A stretch of 64,000 nt of DNA, from the NCBI GenBank assembly GCA_020635655.1, contig JACJZI010000012.1, positions 1 to 64,000 of the forward strand. Reading direction: 5' to 3'. Made by a program: the position numbers and the translations under genes. Each line of letters begins with the position of its first letter. Within the stretch, counting starts at the first letter, position 1. The notes beneath the pieces were generated by a model. The model did no database searches and was not told the origin of the DNA. It saw nothing but the letters and a program-made list of their open reading frames with translations. Positions 23,440-31,775 of the stretch are shown piece after piece. The DNA comes from Flavobacteriales bacterium. Its GTDB lineage: Bacteria > Bacteroidota > Bacteroidia > Flavobacteriales_F > PHOS-HE28.

Positions 23440-24276
23440 ATGCACCGGAGAAAGACCCCGCTCCAACTCGCGATCCCCTTCGCACTGCTGGCCTTCAGCA
23501 CGGCGCAGGCGCAGGACAAGCCCTACAAGCCCGACCACCGGTTCGCCTATTCCGACGTGACCGTGGAGGACGAGCACGTGCAGATCGAGATGAAGGACGT
23601 GCTGGCGGAGATCGGCTTCTGCAAGTTCCGGTTCAAGGTGACCAACAAGACCGGCGACTTCATCTTCGTGGATCCCGGCAAGTTCAAGGTGAACATGGAC
23701 GGGAAGACCTACGGTTTCGGTGAGAAGCCGTTCATGCTGAAGCCGCACGACGATGCCGCGCGCACGCTGAACCTGCAGGGCGGCTCGGACTATCACAAGG
23801 AGAGCTGGAGCATCGACTTCGCCGACGGCTTCGCGATGGCCTCATCGAAGGGCAACGCCGTCGCGCCGGGCGAGTTCACCCTGCCGCCTGCGATCAACTC
23901 GATCACGGCCGGTCCGTTCACCATCGAGCTGCGCGACCGCGACCAGATCACCAAGCGCACCACCGCGAAGTTCAACGTGAAGTACGGCGGCAGCGGCGTG
24001 GGCATCGTGGACCCCGCCCGCATCAGCGTGAAGATCCCCGCCGGACAGGTCTATGCCAACGCCAACAGCAAGGCCAAGCCGATGCTGCTGAGCACCGGCG
24101 ATGACGACAACTTCGACCTGGTGGCCGAGATCCCCGGGCGGATCGCCGACATGCAGTTCACCACCCTGACCGTGGTGTGGAACGACGCCTTCGTGGAGAG
24201 CCGCAAGGAGCCCATCAGCGCGCCCGGCGCTTCGTTCAGCGTGGACCAGGTGCGCACGGCGGAGATCAACAAGTAG
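23440..24276 (+). CDS. Secreted protein of unknown function
   Basis: 278 aa. ATG 23440 gives MHRRKTPLQLAIPFALLAFS and a cleavage site after TAQAQ. The mature part is beta-rich, with VTVEDEHVQIEMKDVLAEIG, CKFRFKVTNKTGDFIFVDPG and a later strand-loop region ending QVRTAEINK. It has a single Cys and no sorting domain, lipobox or transmembrane helix, so it is probably periplasmic. Its pattern (early VTNKTGDFIFVDPGK) suggests an immunoglobulin-like fold. I do not recognise a named family. It stands alone on its strand, downstream of the divergent intergenic region. Confidence 0.7.
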   Translation: MHRRKTPLQLAIPFALLAFSTAQAQDKPYKPDHRFAYSDVTVEDEHVQIEMKDVLAEIGFCKFRFKVTNKTGDFIFVDPGKFKVNMDGKTYGFGEKPFMLKPHDDAARTLNLQGGSDYHKESWSIDFADGFAMASSKGNAVAPGEFTLPPAINSITAGPFTIELRDRDQITKRTTAKFNVKYGGSGVGIVDPARISVKIPAGQVYANANSKAKPMLLSTGDDDNFDLVAEIPGRIADMQFTTLTVVWNDAFVESRKEPISAPGASFSVDQVRTAEINK

Positions 24277-24296
24277 AACGGCACCGTTCGCACGCC

Positions 24297-24328
24297 CCCC
24301 GATCGGGGAGCCCGTTCCACACGGGTTT
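24297..24328 (+). terminator. Possible weak terminator
   Basis: A palindrome CCCCGATCGGGG (24297-24308) is followed by a 5-bp hairpin CCCGT-TCCAC-ACGGG and TTT (24311-24328). It lies 20-50 nt after the stop of the secreted protein gene. Confidence 0.3.
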
Positions 24329-24399
24329 CCGCCCGGACCGCCGATCGGTGCGTGGGCATGGTCCTTGGACGATGGTGCCCGGACCAATGACCAAGTATC

Positions 24400-24594
24400 A
24401 TGGCAGCTGACAAGCATTTCCATCCACCGGGGCCATTGCCCGAAGGCCTTCGCGACCGTGAACCCGATGACATGCCGGCCGCACGGTGGATCATCCTGAT
24501 CGTCGTGGGCATGGTGGTGGCCGGGGCCATCGTGGCGATGGTCGTCTCCAAGCATCTCGAGGAAGGACCCGCACCCACCGAACTGGTGCGTTAG
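24400..24594 (+). CDS. Small single-span membrane protein
   Basis: 64 aa. A polar N-terminal third (HFHPPGPLPEGLRDREPDD) is followed by one clear transmembrane helix (WIILIVVGMVVAGAIVAMVV) and a short C-terminal tail. No family is recognised. Support comes from the clean membrane segment and coding-like composition in a 340-bp gap between two real genes. There is no obvious promoter octamer. It is convergent with the CocE-like gene (23 bp between stops). Confidence 0.5.
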   Translation: MAADKHFHPPGPLPEGLRDREPDDMPAARWIILIVVGMVVAGAIVAMVVSKHLEEGPAPTELVR

Positions 24595-24617
24595 TTCCAG
24601 GCCATTGTTGCTCCCTC

Positions 24618-26498
24618 CTAGCGCCGAACGAACCGCGCGCTCACCGGTCGGCCGGCTTCCGTTCGCGCTTGGAGCGTGTATGCGCCGGGATGAAGTCCGC
24701 CCACGTCGATCCCCTTCTCCACGCCCCCACCGCGCAGGACGGTCCTGCCATGGACATCCAGGATGGCCCAATCGCCCCGTACGCCGTCCGCATGCAGTTC
24801 GTCCGACACCGGTGAGGGGAACACGCGGATGGTCCCTGCTTCGCGCGCGGCAACGCCGAGCGGTGGGTTCGTGCCGGCCAGCGTGATCGTGCTCGGATAG
24901 GTGGCATCATGGTGCACGTCGATCACCGCCACGTTCGTGTCGCCGGGCAGGTACATCGGTCCACCGTTCTGCGGGTTCACATGGTAGCGCGTGGCGTTGT
25001 TGCCGCTGATGTAGATCTTGATGCGGTGGTCGGGCAGCCAGGTGTAGCAGGTGAAGGGCAGGTCGACCTGCACGTGGTACACGACGCCGGGCGTCATGAA
25101 CGCCTCGTCCGCCTGGGTGTAGCCGGTGCGGAAACGCATGCGGCGGATGCCGTCGGTGATCAGCATGTTCCGGCCGTCGGGGTATTCATCGGCCAGCCGC
25201 ACGGCGATGTCGCAGTCGGGCTGGTCGGCGCTCACGTAGAGGTCGGCCACGATGCGGCCGGTGCTGGAGAACGGCACGGGCAGTTCCCCGGTGCGGAAGG
25301 CGATCACATCGCCGCGGGCCTCCAGCGGTGTCTGGTCGTAGGGGCCCTGGTCGAGGTCGGGGCTCAGGGTCGCACCGCCGATGGTGGGGCTCGGATCGGC
25401 GGGATCACTGGCAAAGCTGGTCTGGCCGGTGCCCCCCGTGGAATTCAATGACCCACCCGTGTCCAGGAACAAGGGCGTGGTGCCCGTCGCCGCGAAGTCC
25501 GGATCGTTCGTGGTGTGCCACAGGTCGTTGCCGCCCATCTCGAAATACATCACCCGCGGGCTGTTCTCCCAACCGTTGGCCGAGTCCAGCAGGTAGTGGT
25601 CGAAGAACCGCCAGGCCAGCGAGTCGTTCATGCGTTGTGCGGTGGGATAGGTCAGTTCACCCTGCTGCAGGGTGCCCACGGACGCCAGGCCGGTGCCGCC
25701 ATGCACCCAGGGGCCCATCAGCAGCCATTGTTCGTCCTGCACCGCCGGGTCGGCCTCGGCGCGCGTGGCCGCATAGATGTCGACCATGCGATCGGCATGG
25801 TGGTCGTACCAGCCACCGATCTGCAGCGTGGGGATCGCCACGTTGGGCGGGAACCAGGTGCCCGCCTCCACCGCCTGCCAGATGCCGTTGTAGTAGGGGT
25901 TGGCCGTGATGATCGCGGCGGTGAGGAAACCCAGGCCGACCAACGACTGCAGGCGGGCCTGCTCCAGCACACCGCCCGTGAAGTAGTTCACGTAGGCCTG
26001 CTGCGCGTCGGACACGAGCGGCACCGCGCAGGTGTGGGCCGGGTGATGCTCCTCGGCCGTCAACCACTGCACGTCGCCAAGAGCACTGGGCCCCCACGTG
26101 CCGATGCGGTCCCGGTGCCACGGCTGCTGGGTGATCCATTCACACACGTCGTAGCCGTCCTCGCCGTGCGAGCTGCCGTTGGGGTCGGCATTGCTGCTGC
26201 CGTAGAAACCGCGCCAGTCCACGAACACCCAGATGTAGGGCTGGTCGTCCACGTTCCAGCCCACGCCCATCGGCAGGCCCAGCGAATAGAGGTCCTTGTT
26301 GTAGGGCGTCTGCACCAGGATCACCTGGGCGCTGTCCACACCGGCCGGGATGTACACGTCGGCCTGGAGGGAATCGCCGTCGCGCATGGGGATCCAGACA
26401 TTGTCCAGGGTGGGCATCACCAACTGCTGGGCGAACGCAGGCGGGAATGCGATCAGGGCGATCAGCAGAGAACGGATGCGCATGGCGGAACGGCTCAT
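24618..26498 (-). CDS. CocE/NonD-family hydrolase with T9SS sorting domain
   Basis: 626 aa. Signal peptide MRIRSLLIALIAFPPAFAQ (from the internal Met at 26483; ATG 26498 is also possible and lies 4 nt after a promoter-like octamer). The alpha/beta-hydrolase part starts VWIPMRDGDSLQADVYIP and has the oxyanion region VFVDWRGFYGSSN. The nucleophile elbow is GTWGPSALGDVQW (Ser in GxSxxG), with GPWVHGG containing the His region. The second domain is the X-Pro dipeptidyl-peptidase C-terminal jelly roll (GRIVADLYVSADQPDCDIAV). The last about 75 residues are a T9SS type A tail (IRVFPSPVSDELHAD, ILDVHGRTVLRGG, LHPGAYTLQA). It probably acts on acyl or peptide bonds outside the cell. The exact substrate is unknown. 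Confidence 0.9.
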   Translation of the reverse strand: MSRSAMRIRSLLIALIAFPPAFAQQLVMPTLDNVWIPMRDGDSLQADVYIPAGVDSAQVILVQTPYNKDLYSLGLPMGVGWNVDDQPYIWVFVDWRGFYGSSNADPNGSSHGEDGYDVCEWITQQPWHRDRIGTWGPSALGDVQWLTAEEHHPAHTCAVPLVSDAQQAYVNYFTGGVLEQARLQSLVGLGFLTAAIITANPYYNGIWQAVEAGTWFPPNVAIPTLQIGGWYDHHADRMVDIYAATRAEADPAVQDEQWLLMGPWVHGGTGLASVGTLQQGELTYPTAQRMNDSLAWRFFDHYLLDSANGWENSPRVMYFEMGGNDLWHTTNDPDFAATGTTPLFLDTGGSLNSTGGTGQTSFASDPADPSPTIGGATLSPDLDQGPYDQTPLEARGDVIAFRTGELPVPFSSTGRIVADLYVSADQPDCDIAVRLADEYPDGRNMLITDGIRRMRFRTGYTQADEAFMTPGVVYHVQVDLPFTCYTWLPDHRIKIYISGNNATRYHVNPQNGGPMYLPGDTNVAVIDVHHDATYPSTITLAGTNPPLGVAAREAGTIRVFPSPVSDELHADGVRGDWAILDVHGRTVLRGGGVEKGIDVGGLHPGAYTLQARTEAGRPVSARFVRR

Positions 26499-26502
26499 CG
26501 GG

Positions 26503-26510
26503 ACAAGTTA
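26503..26510 (-). promoter_or_regulatory. TAnnTTTG-like -7 element (CocE-like gene)
   Basis: The minus strand reads TAACTTGT, ending 4 nt before the ATG at 26498. Confidence 0.35.
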
Positions 26511-26548
26511 CGGTGGGCGCAGTCGGGCGGAGCGCCTGCACTGCGGCG

Positions 26549-26556
26549 TACCTTGT
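26549..26556 (+). promoter_or_regulatory. TAnnTTTG-like -7 element (PQQ sugar dehydrogenase)
   Basis: TACCTTGT, 18 nt before the ATG at 26575, and back-to-back with the minus-strand element of the CocE-like gene. Confidence 0.3.
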
Positions 26557-26574
26557 CCGGGAACCCCGATCGCC

Positions 26575-27978
26575 ATGCCTCTCCGGTCCTTGGTCCAGTT
26601 GCTTCTCCTGTCCGCCGCCCTGTTGCCATCGCCACGGGTCCTGGGCCAGGACTTCCAGTTGGTCCCGACGATCGGCGGGCTCTCCGCGCCGGTGGAGATC
26701 GCCCATTGCGGCGACGACCGCCTGTTCGTGGTGGAACAGGTCGGTCGCATCCGCATCTTCCACGACGGCATCCTGTCGGCCACGCCGTTCCTGGACATCT
26801 CCAGCGCGGTGATCGCCAGTGGCGAACGCGGGCTGCTGGGCCTGGCCTTCGACCCCCAGTACCAGCAGAACGGCCACTTCTTCGTCTATTACGTGGGCGG
26901 CTCCGGGAACGGCACCACGATCCTCTCCCGGTTCACCGTCAGTGCCGATCCCGACGTGGCCGACCCGAACAGCGAGGTGGTCCTGTGGTCATTGGCGCAA
27001 CCGTTCACGAACCACAACGGCGGCTGCGTGCGCTTCGGCCCCGATGGCTACCTGTACTTCGCCCCGGGCGATGGCGGCGATGCCGGGGACCCCGGCGACC
27101 GCGCGCAGGACCTCACCCAGCCCTTCGGCAAGATGATGCGCATCGCCCCGCAGCCCAACGGCACCTACACCATCCCGCCGGACAACCCCTTCGCCGCGTC
27201 CCCGACCGCACTGCACGAGATCTGGGCCTACGGCTTCCGGAACCCCTGGCGCTTCGCGTTCGACCCGCTGACCGACGACCTGTGGATCGCCGACGTGGGC
27301 GAGGACACCCGCGAGGAGGTGGACGTGATGGACCCGCAGGACAACAGCGGGCCCAACTTCGGTTGGCGCTGCTACGAGGGGTCGCTGCCGTACAACACCA
27401 CCGGCTGCCAGGGAGCATCGGCCTACGTGTTCCCCCTGTTCGAACAGCAGCAGGCCCTGGGCTGGTGCTCCATCATCGGCGGCATGGTGTATCGGGGGGA
27501 CCAGTACCCCTCCCTCTACGGCCGGTACATCTACACCGACTACTGCCTCGGCGACCTCTATTCCTACGACGCGGACGGCGGCGGCGGCGGGCTGCTCCTG
27601 GACAGCGACCTGCCCGGCATCGTGTCCATCGGCACGGACCAGTGCGGAACGATCTTCATCGTGAGCTCCTATGACGGCATGGTCTACCGCCTGATCGATG
27701 CCGGCCAGTGCGGGGAGGACGTCACCCGCGACGGACTGGTGAAATATGCGGGCGCCAACAACGACCGCGACCCCATCCTCGCCTTCATCGGAGGCACGGT
27801 GCCCACCAACGTGGTGCCCTGCGCGTGCTGCACGGAGGACGTGAACGGGGACGGCCTGGTGAAATATGCGGGCGCCAACAACGACCGCGATCCCATCCTC
27901 GCCAAGATCGGCGGCACCGTGCCCACGCACGTGGTGGATTGCAACGGCGCGCAAGTCACGGGGGATCCGACGGAGTAG
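26575..27978 (+). CDS. PQQ-dependent sugar dehydrogenase-like protein with dockerin-like repeats
   Basis: 467 aa. Signal peptide MPLRSLVQLLLLSAALLPSP is followed by an about 340-residue six-bladed propeller of the soluble aldose sugar dehydrogenase (GSDH/YliI) family. Seen: VVEQVGRIRIFHDG, GERGLLGLAFDPQY, the catalytic-His motif FTNHNGGCVRFGPDG, YFAPGDGGDAGDP, GFRNPWRFAFDP, WIADVGEDTREEVD and GPNFGWRCYEG. These enzymes oxidise aldoses with PQQ in the periplasm or outside. The C-terminal 80 residues are two 40-residue copies of a DG(L)VKYAGANNDRDPILA module instead of a type A sorting tail. It is divergent from the CocE-like gene. Confidence 0.9.
   Translation: MPLRSLVQLLLLSAALLPSPRVLGQDFQLVPTIGGLSAPVEIAHCGDDRLFVVEQVGRIRIFHDGILSATPFLDISSAVIASGERGLLGLAFDPQYQQNGHFFVYYVGGSGNGTTILSRFTVSADPDVADPNSEVVLWSLAQPFTNHNGGCVRFGPDGYLYFAPGDGGDAGDPGDRAQDLTQPFGKMMRIAPQPNGTYTIPPDNPFAASPTALHEIWAYGFRNPWRFAFDPLTDDLWIADVGEDTREEVDVMDPQDNSGPNFGWRCYEGSLPYNTTGCQGASAYVFPLFEQQQALGWCSIIGGMVYRGDQYPSLYGRYIYTDYCLGDLYSYDADGGGGGLLLDSDLPGIVSIGTDQCGTIFIVSSYDGMVYRLIDAGQCGEDVTRDGLVKYAGANNDRDPILAFIGGTVPTNVVPCACCTEDVNGDGLVKYAGANNDRDPILAKIGGTVPTHVVDCNGAQVTGDPTE
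27721..27960 (+). repeat. Tandem 120-bp repeat encoding a dockerin-like module
   Basis: Two in-frame 120-bp units (27721-27840 and 27841-27960). Across the stretch encoding LVKYAGANNDRDPILA they differ at only two or three bases, and less so elsewhere. Each unit carries a DxxxDG acidic loop followed by NDRDPIL, resembling a degenerate Ca-binding dockerin repeat. Confidence 0.8.
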
Positions 27979-27990
27979 GCGGCCCTGCCC

Positions 27991-28046
27991 CTATTGCACC
28001 ACCACCCGTTCCTGGCTCACCGCCTCCGGCGTGGTGAAGCGGATCA
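27991..28046 (-). repeat. Exact 56-bp repeat, copy A (sorting-domain 3' end)
   Basis: The last 56 bp of the propeller-like gene, encoding IRFTTPEAVSQERVVVQ and stop. It is identical to 31363-31418 in the same orientation, and the flanking bases differ immediately on both sides. Confidence 0.95.
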
Positions 28047-29526
28047 GGTAGGTGCCCTTCCCGAACCGCGACAGGTCGATCTCCTCGGTCCCGCGACCCT
28101 TGACCAGCGGCCGCTGGAAGAGTAACCGCCCCACTGCATCGTACACCGAATAGAAGCTGTCCACCGTGAGCGGATCGGGGAACTCCACGGTGAAGCGACC
28201 CGTGTTGGGGTTGGGGTGGACGCGGGGTTTGGTGGAGCGGGGGCGGAACGGGTCCTGCACCGAGGTGACGATGCACGCATCATACACGTTGATCGGGGCG
28301 AAAACGGTGTCATTGACGGAGGTCGGATACATCGTGGCGCCATCCACCGAGGTGAGCGTAAAGCTGCTGTCCGTGGGGAAGAGATCAAGTTGGCCGAGCG
28401 GTGGTGGCGGAACTTCCAAGCAGGGCAGATGTCCGGTGCTATCTGTTCTGAAAATATAGGGTAGACCAGTATTCCCTTGTGGCAGGGTACCATAGACGAT
28501 CCCGCTCAATAGGAAATCCCCGTTCGCGCAGGCAAGCAGATCTGCAGTTTCATAAGCATAGCCCTGTGATCGAAAGCAGCGTGTCCAAAGCGCGTCCCCA
28601 TTCGGGTCGACCTTCATCAGAACGGGGCCCGAACCACTGGTAGCCAACAGGACGTAGTTGCCATCGTCGGCCTTTGCAATACGAGATGGGCCCAGATCAA
28701 AGTACCAATACTGCGCGCACTGGTAACCGCGGCACCATTGCACATCGCCCGCACCGTTCAATTTCAGCATGAACAACTTCTGTCCGGCCGCAGCCACACT
28801 GTCGGTCACGCCGGTAATGATGTAAGTGCTGTCGGACTCGACCACGCAATCGTGCACCATGCCCCCCGGTCGGATATAGCTTTTGCACCAGAGGAAGTTA
28901 CCCTGCGCGTCCATTCGGGCCACTACCGCACCGGCCGTGTCCAGATTGATCCCTGCGAGCAGATCACCGCCCGGCAGTTCTCGAATGAACTGGAATCCAC
29001 CGTGTCGATCGAAATGTTTGGACCAGATATGGTTCAACTCCGCATCAGCCTTCATCACGAAAAAATTCGATCGCCATCCCCAAGCGATTACACCCATATC
29101 CGAAGTGACCTCCAGATCGATCGCAAGGGATTGACAGCCTTGGTTCGGCGTGTAGTAGCGTAGGTCCAGCACATGACCAAGTGAATCCATCTTTCCGATC
29201 ACCGGGTAGATCTGTGTATGTCCATCGCAAGTTCCCGTGACGTAGCCAGTAACAAAGGAAAATGTGCTGTCCGATAGTTTTTGAAAAGATGCTGGACCAA
29301 GAAGCGGAAATTGTTGATATGAATTTGTCTGAATGATGTTACCTGAAGGGTCCATCAATGATAATCCAGTTCCTCCTGCACCCCCACAAATACCAATCAT
29401 AAAATTATGTCCTGGAAGCTCCAATAACTTCAACGAACCTGATTTGTCATATACCTTCGCGAAGCCATTCTGTCCATGTGCACTCAAGACGCAAATAGCA
29501 CAAGAGAAGATCAACTGAGTTTTCAT
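27991..29526 (-). CDS. Secreted propeller-like protein with T9SS sorting domain
   Basis: 511 aa. Signal peptide MKTQLIFSCAICVLSAHG. The body has repeated strands such as GGFQFIRELPGGDLLAGINL, GNFLWCKSYIRPGG, GDVQWCRGYQC and GDALWTRCFRSQG. This resembles the delta-60/SBBP-like propeller proteins that accompany T9SS tails in Bacteroidota. The tail is type A (RVHPNPNTGRFTVEFPD, VYDAVGRLLFQR, FGKGTYLIRFTTPEA). The last 56 bp (27991-28046) are exactly duplicated at 31363-31418. The 5' two thirds use more A and T than neighbouring genes, suggesting later acquisition. The start is 3 bp after the stop of the upstream glycoside-hydrolase-like gene. Confidence 0.85.
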   Translation of the reverse strand: MKTQLIFSCAICVLSAHGQNGFAKVYDKSGSLKLLELPGHNFMIGICGGAGGTGLSLMDPSGNIIQTNSYQQFPLLGPASFQKLSDSTFSFVTGYVTGTCDGHTQIYPVIGKMDSLGHVLDLRYYTPNQGCQSLAIDLEVTSDMGVIAWGWRSNFFVMKADAELNHIWSKHFDRHGGFQFIRELPGGDLLAGINLDTAGAVVARMDAQGNFLWCKSYIRPGGMVHDCVVESDSTYIITGVTDSVAAAGQKLFMLKLNGAGDVQWCRGYQCAQYWYFDLGPSRIAKADDGNYVLLATSGSGPVLMKVDPNGDALWTRCFRSQGYAYETADLLACANGDFLLSGIVYGTLPQGNTGLPYIFRTDSTGHLPCLEVPPPPLGQLDLFPTDSSFTLTSVDGATMYPTSVNDTVFAPINVYDACIVTSVQDPFRPRSTKPRVHPNPNTGRFTVEFPDPLTVDSFYSVYDAVGRLLFQRPLVKGRGTEEIDLSRFGKGTYLIRFTTPEAVSQERVVVQ

Positions 29527-29529
29527 GTC

Positions 29530-31311
29530 TTAGAGGACTATGAGTGTCTTACTTCTGGCCGAGGTGGCATCGGCTACTCTAACGCAATATGGCCCGCGAC
29601 TCAGCTGACCGATCGGTAACGTGATCAACGGGCCGACTGCTTGAGCACGGGCCATGACCTCTCGCCCAGCAAGATCGTACAAGGCAACGTCCTTGACACC
29701 TTCCCCATGCAACACGATCTTCAATTCGCCCTGGGCCGGGTTGGGATACATCTCGAAGTTCCATAAGTCGGCCCTTGTCGGAACATCCGTCGTATCCTCC
29801 ACAAAAAGGCTCTTCACAGGACCCGTGGCAGAGATGATGAACGCATAGTCCAGGTGCAGTGTATCCAGATAGTGGTTTACCGTATCCCCCAACGGAGCTG
29901 TAGAAAGATCAAGCAACACGGTCCCCAAGCCACTATGGTCCGTGCTGTCCGCAGGATGAATGGTGTCGTTCATCCGCGTGGGGAAGTACGTAATATAGTA
30001 ATCCGGACCGACGGCGAAACCCGGCAGGGAGACCTGCTGCGCGTTGGGTGCGGTGCAGCCAAAAAAATTCTGGGTAGTTGCCGTGTTCTTAATGTAGTAG
30101 TGGTTCTCCCAATAGGCGTTCAGGTTGTGTACCCAGCCGATGGCCAGGGTGCTGTCAGCGCTCCTTAAGTAATAGCACTCGATCTTGTTCGTCTCATCAT
30201 AAACCTTGTGTGCGCTGAAATCCCCATTGAAGAAGTCGAGCGTCTGCCAATTGGGAATGGCCAGGAGGTCCGAGAGTGGCTTGAAGTTGTGATAGATCGT
30301 TCGGTTCCTGACATGAACGGAATCTCCATTGGGATACAGGATGTTTATACCTCCCAGTGTATCGGTATGATTTAACCCAAAAGGGTTTTGGGTAATACTC
30401 TCACTCGGCGGCGCTGGTAATGCATCCTTCCACCAGAACACGCGTTCCCAGAACCAGGTCGGGCTCACCGTAAAATTCCCGGAGAAGGCGGATGACCAGA
30501 GCTCGTTGTGGAAGGAAACATCGTAGTTGTCGAAGATCTTGTAGCCGTCGTAGTCGGTCAGTTGCCCTCCGATCAAGGTCTGCTTCTCCCCCCAGGTGCC
30601 GCTCTCCCCATTGTGGAAGGGCTTCAAGTATGCCGCCCGGAACGTGGAGTCCACCGCGAAGGTGTTGCTTACCTGATCCTCGCCCGCGTTGTGGTACCGA
30701 TGCACATCCACCAGGTCGACCCTGGGATTGCTGAACGGGGCGTGATAATCCGGGTCCGGGGTCGTATGCACGTCCGTGTAGCTCATCAGGAACAACCGAT
30801 CTTCCTCACCCAGGGGTGAATGCACCGGATCGTTCAGGTCCACGGGGTCCTTCACGTAGCTGATGATGTCCGTGAGCCAATCATTGATCCTGCCCGGCAG
30901 GTCGGGGTCCGCCGGCCAGTCGACCAAGTTCTCCGAACAGAGGGTGGTCGTCGTATCGCCGGCCAGCCAATTGTCCCGGTAGGAAAGCATCTGATCGACC
31001 TCGTTGAACGGCTCGATCACCGCCAGGTTCACCGAATACCCCCAACGGGCCATCATGTATTTGTATTTCCTCTTCCAATAGTAGAAGACGCCGACGTCCT
31101 TGTTCGCCGTATCCCCATCTTGGTAGAAATACTTCTTCAGGTCGTATGGACGCGCCGAAGGTTCCAGGAAATGCATCACGTAGGGGTTGGCACCCCAGCC
31201 ATAGTTCTCATAGTCGATCCCCGGTCCGTTCGGGTCGATGCATAGCTGGACGTACAGCCCGTTCGCTCGCGCGGCGGCGAGCAAACCGTCGAAGGCCTGG
31301 TCCGATCGATC
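29530..31311 (-). CDS. Clan A glycoside-hydrolase-like secreted protein with T9SS tail, 5' truncated
   Basis: About 594 codons are open after an in-frame TGA at 31312-31314. The first start-like codon (TTG 31284) falls inside the fold, so the N-terminus and signal peptide are missing. The remaining part looks like a TIM-barrel: GLYVQLCIDPNG (strand 3), NLAVIEPFNEVDQM with the Asn-Glu pair typical of the clan A acid/base, DLVDVHRYHNAGED, and FHNGESGTWGEK with a possible nucleophile Glu. A beta domain and a type A sorting tail follow (FEMYPNPAQGELKIVL, LYDLAGREVMARA, LSRGPYCVRV). In-frame residues upstream of the TGA (EVGHFAAYGNAE) look like continued fold, so it is probably a pseudogene or an assembly break. 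Confidence 0.7.
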   Translation of the reverse strand, partial: DRSDQAFDGLLAAARANGLYVQLCIDPNGPGIDYENYGWGANPYVMHFLEPSARPYDLKKYFYQDGDTANKDVGVFYYWKRKYKYMMARWGYSVNLAVIEPFNEVDQMLSYRDNWLAGDTTTTLCSENLVDWPADPDLPGRINDWLTDIISYVKDPVDLNDPVHSPLGEEDRLFLMSYTDVHTTPDPDYHAPFSNPRVDLVDVHRYHNAGEDQVSNTFAVDSTFRAAYLKPFHNGESGTWGEKQTLIGGQLTDYDGYKIFDNYDVSFHNELWSSAFSGNFTVSPTWFWERVFWWKDALPAPPSESITQNPFGLNHTDTLGGINILYPNGDSVHVRNRTIYHNFKPLSDLLAIPNWQTLDFFNGDFSAHKVYDETNKIECYYLRSADSTLAIGWVHNLNAYWENHYYIKNTATTQNFFGCTAPNAQQVSLPGFAVGPDYYITYFPTRMNDTIHPADSTDHSGLGTVLLDLSTAPLGDTVNHYLDTLHLDYAFIISATGPVKSLFVEDTTDVPTRADLWNFEMYPNPAQGELKIVLHGEGVKDVALYDLAGREVMARAQAVGPLITLPIGQLSRGPYCVRVADATSARSKTLIVL

Positions 31312-31775
31312 TCATTCTGCGTTCCCATATGCTGCGAAGTGGCCGACTTCGTTGGTCCTCTGCTATTGCACCACCACCCGTTCCTGGCTCACCGCCTCCG
31401 GCGTGGTGAAGCGGATCATTCGCCTGCTCATGGATCTGTTCAGGCCCCACAGGATGGACGATGCATCCCTGCCAGCTGCTGCCTGGGCCGGAGGATCTCC
31501 GCAGGCCTCGCGCAGGAACAGGTCCAACCCGCCGCCGTCCGTGGCGCAGGAGATGAAATGAACATCCGCAGCCTTGGCGAATATGTAAGCCCCGTTCATC
31601 ATTTTGAAAGATAGGCCGCAGGAGCCAGTTGCGCACGGACACGCTGGGCGATGGTCGCGGTCCGTCCGGCACACGTGGCCGTTAGGGGAAAAGGCTGTTC
31701 CAAAAAACCGGAACCCCGGCCGGTCGCCGGGTGGCGAGCGGACGGGGTCCGGGTCCAAGGTCCAGGTCGGAGTAG
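31285..31775. other. Disrupted region between truncated hydrolase and Fn3 gene
   Basis: About 490 bp without an intact gene. It contains the in-frame TGA and residual coding of the hydrolase (31285-31362) and the 56-bp sorting-domain copy (31363-31418). Then comes a minus-strand frame (to 31758) whose predicted sequence (FISCATDGGGLDLFL, SILWGLNRSMSRR) has no recognisable domain or signal peptide. I regard it as a recombination scar or remnant. Confidence 0.6.
31363..31418 (-). repeat. Exact 56-bp repeat, copy B (orphan sorting-domain 3' end)
   Basis: Identical to 27991-28046, including the TAG stop. Here it is not preceded by the rest of a sorting domain (no PNP motif or LYD-G strand), so it is an orphan fragment. 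It lies in the same reading frame as the truncated hydrolase. Confidence 0.95.

Noticed and set aside
24359..24386. TGGTCC...GGACCA inverted repeat before the 64-aa membrane protein
   Set aside because: Stem of 6 bp with a 16-nt loop and no U-tract; too weak to call an operator or terminator.
31363..31758. Minus-strand frame ending in the duplicated sorting-domain fragment
   Set aside because: No signal peptide, no PNP motif of a sorting domain, and no recognisable fold; the frame is treated as scar sequence.
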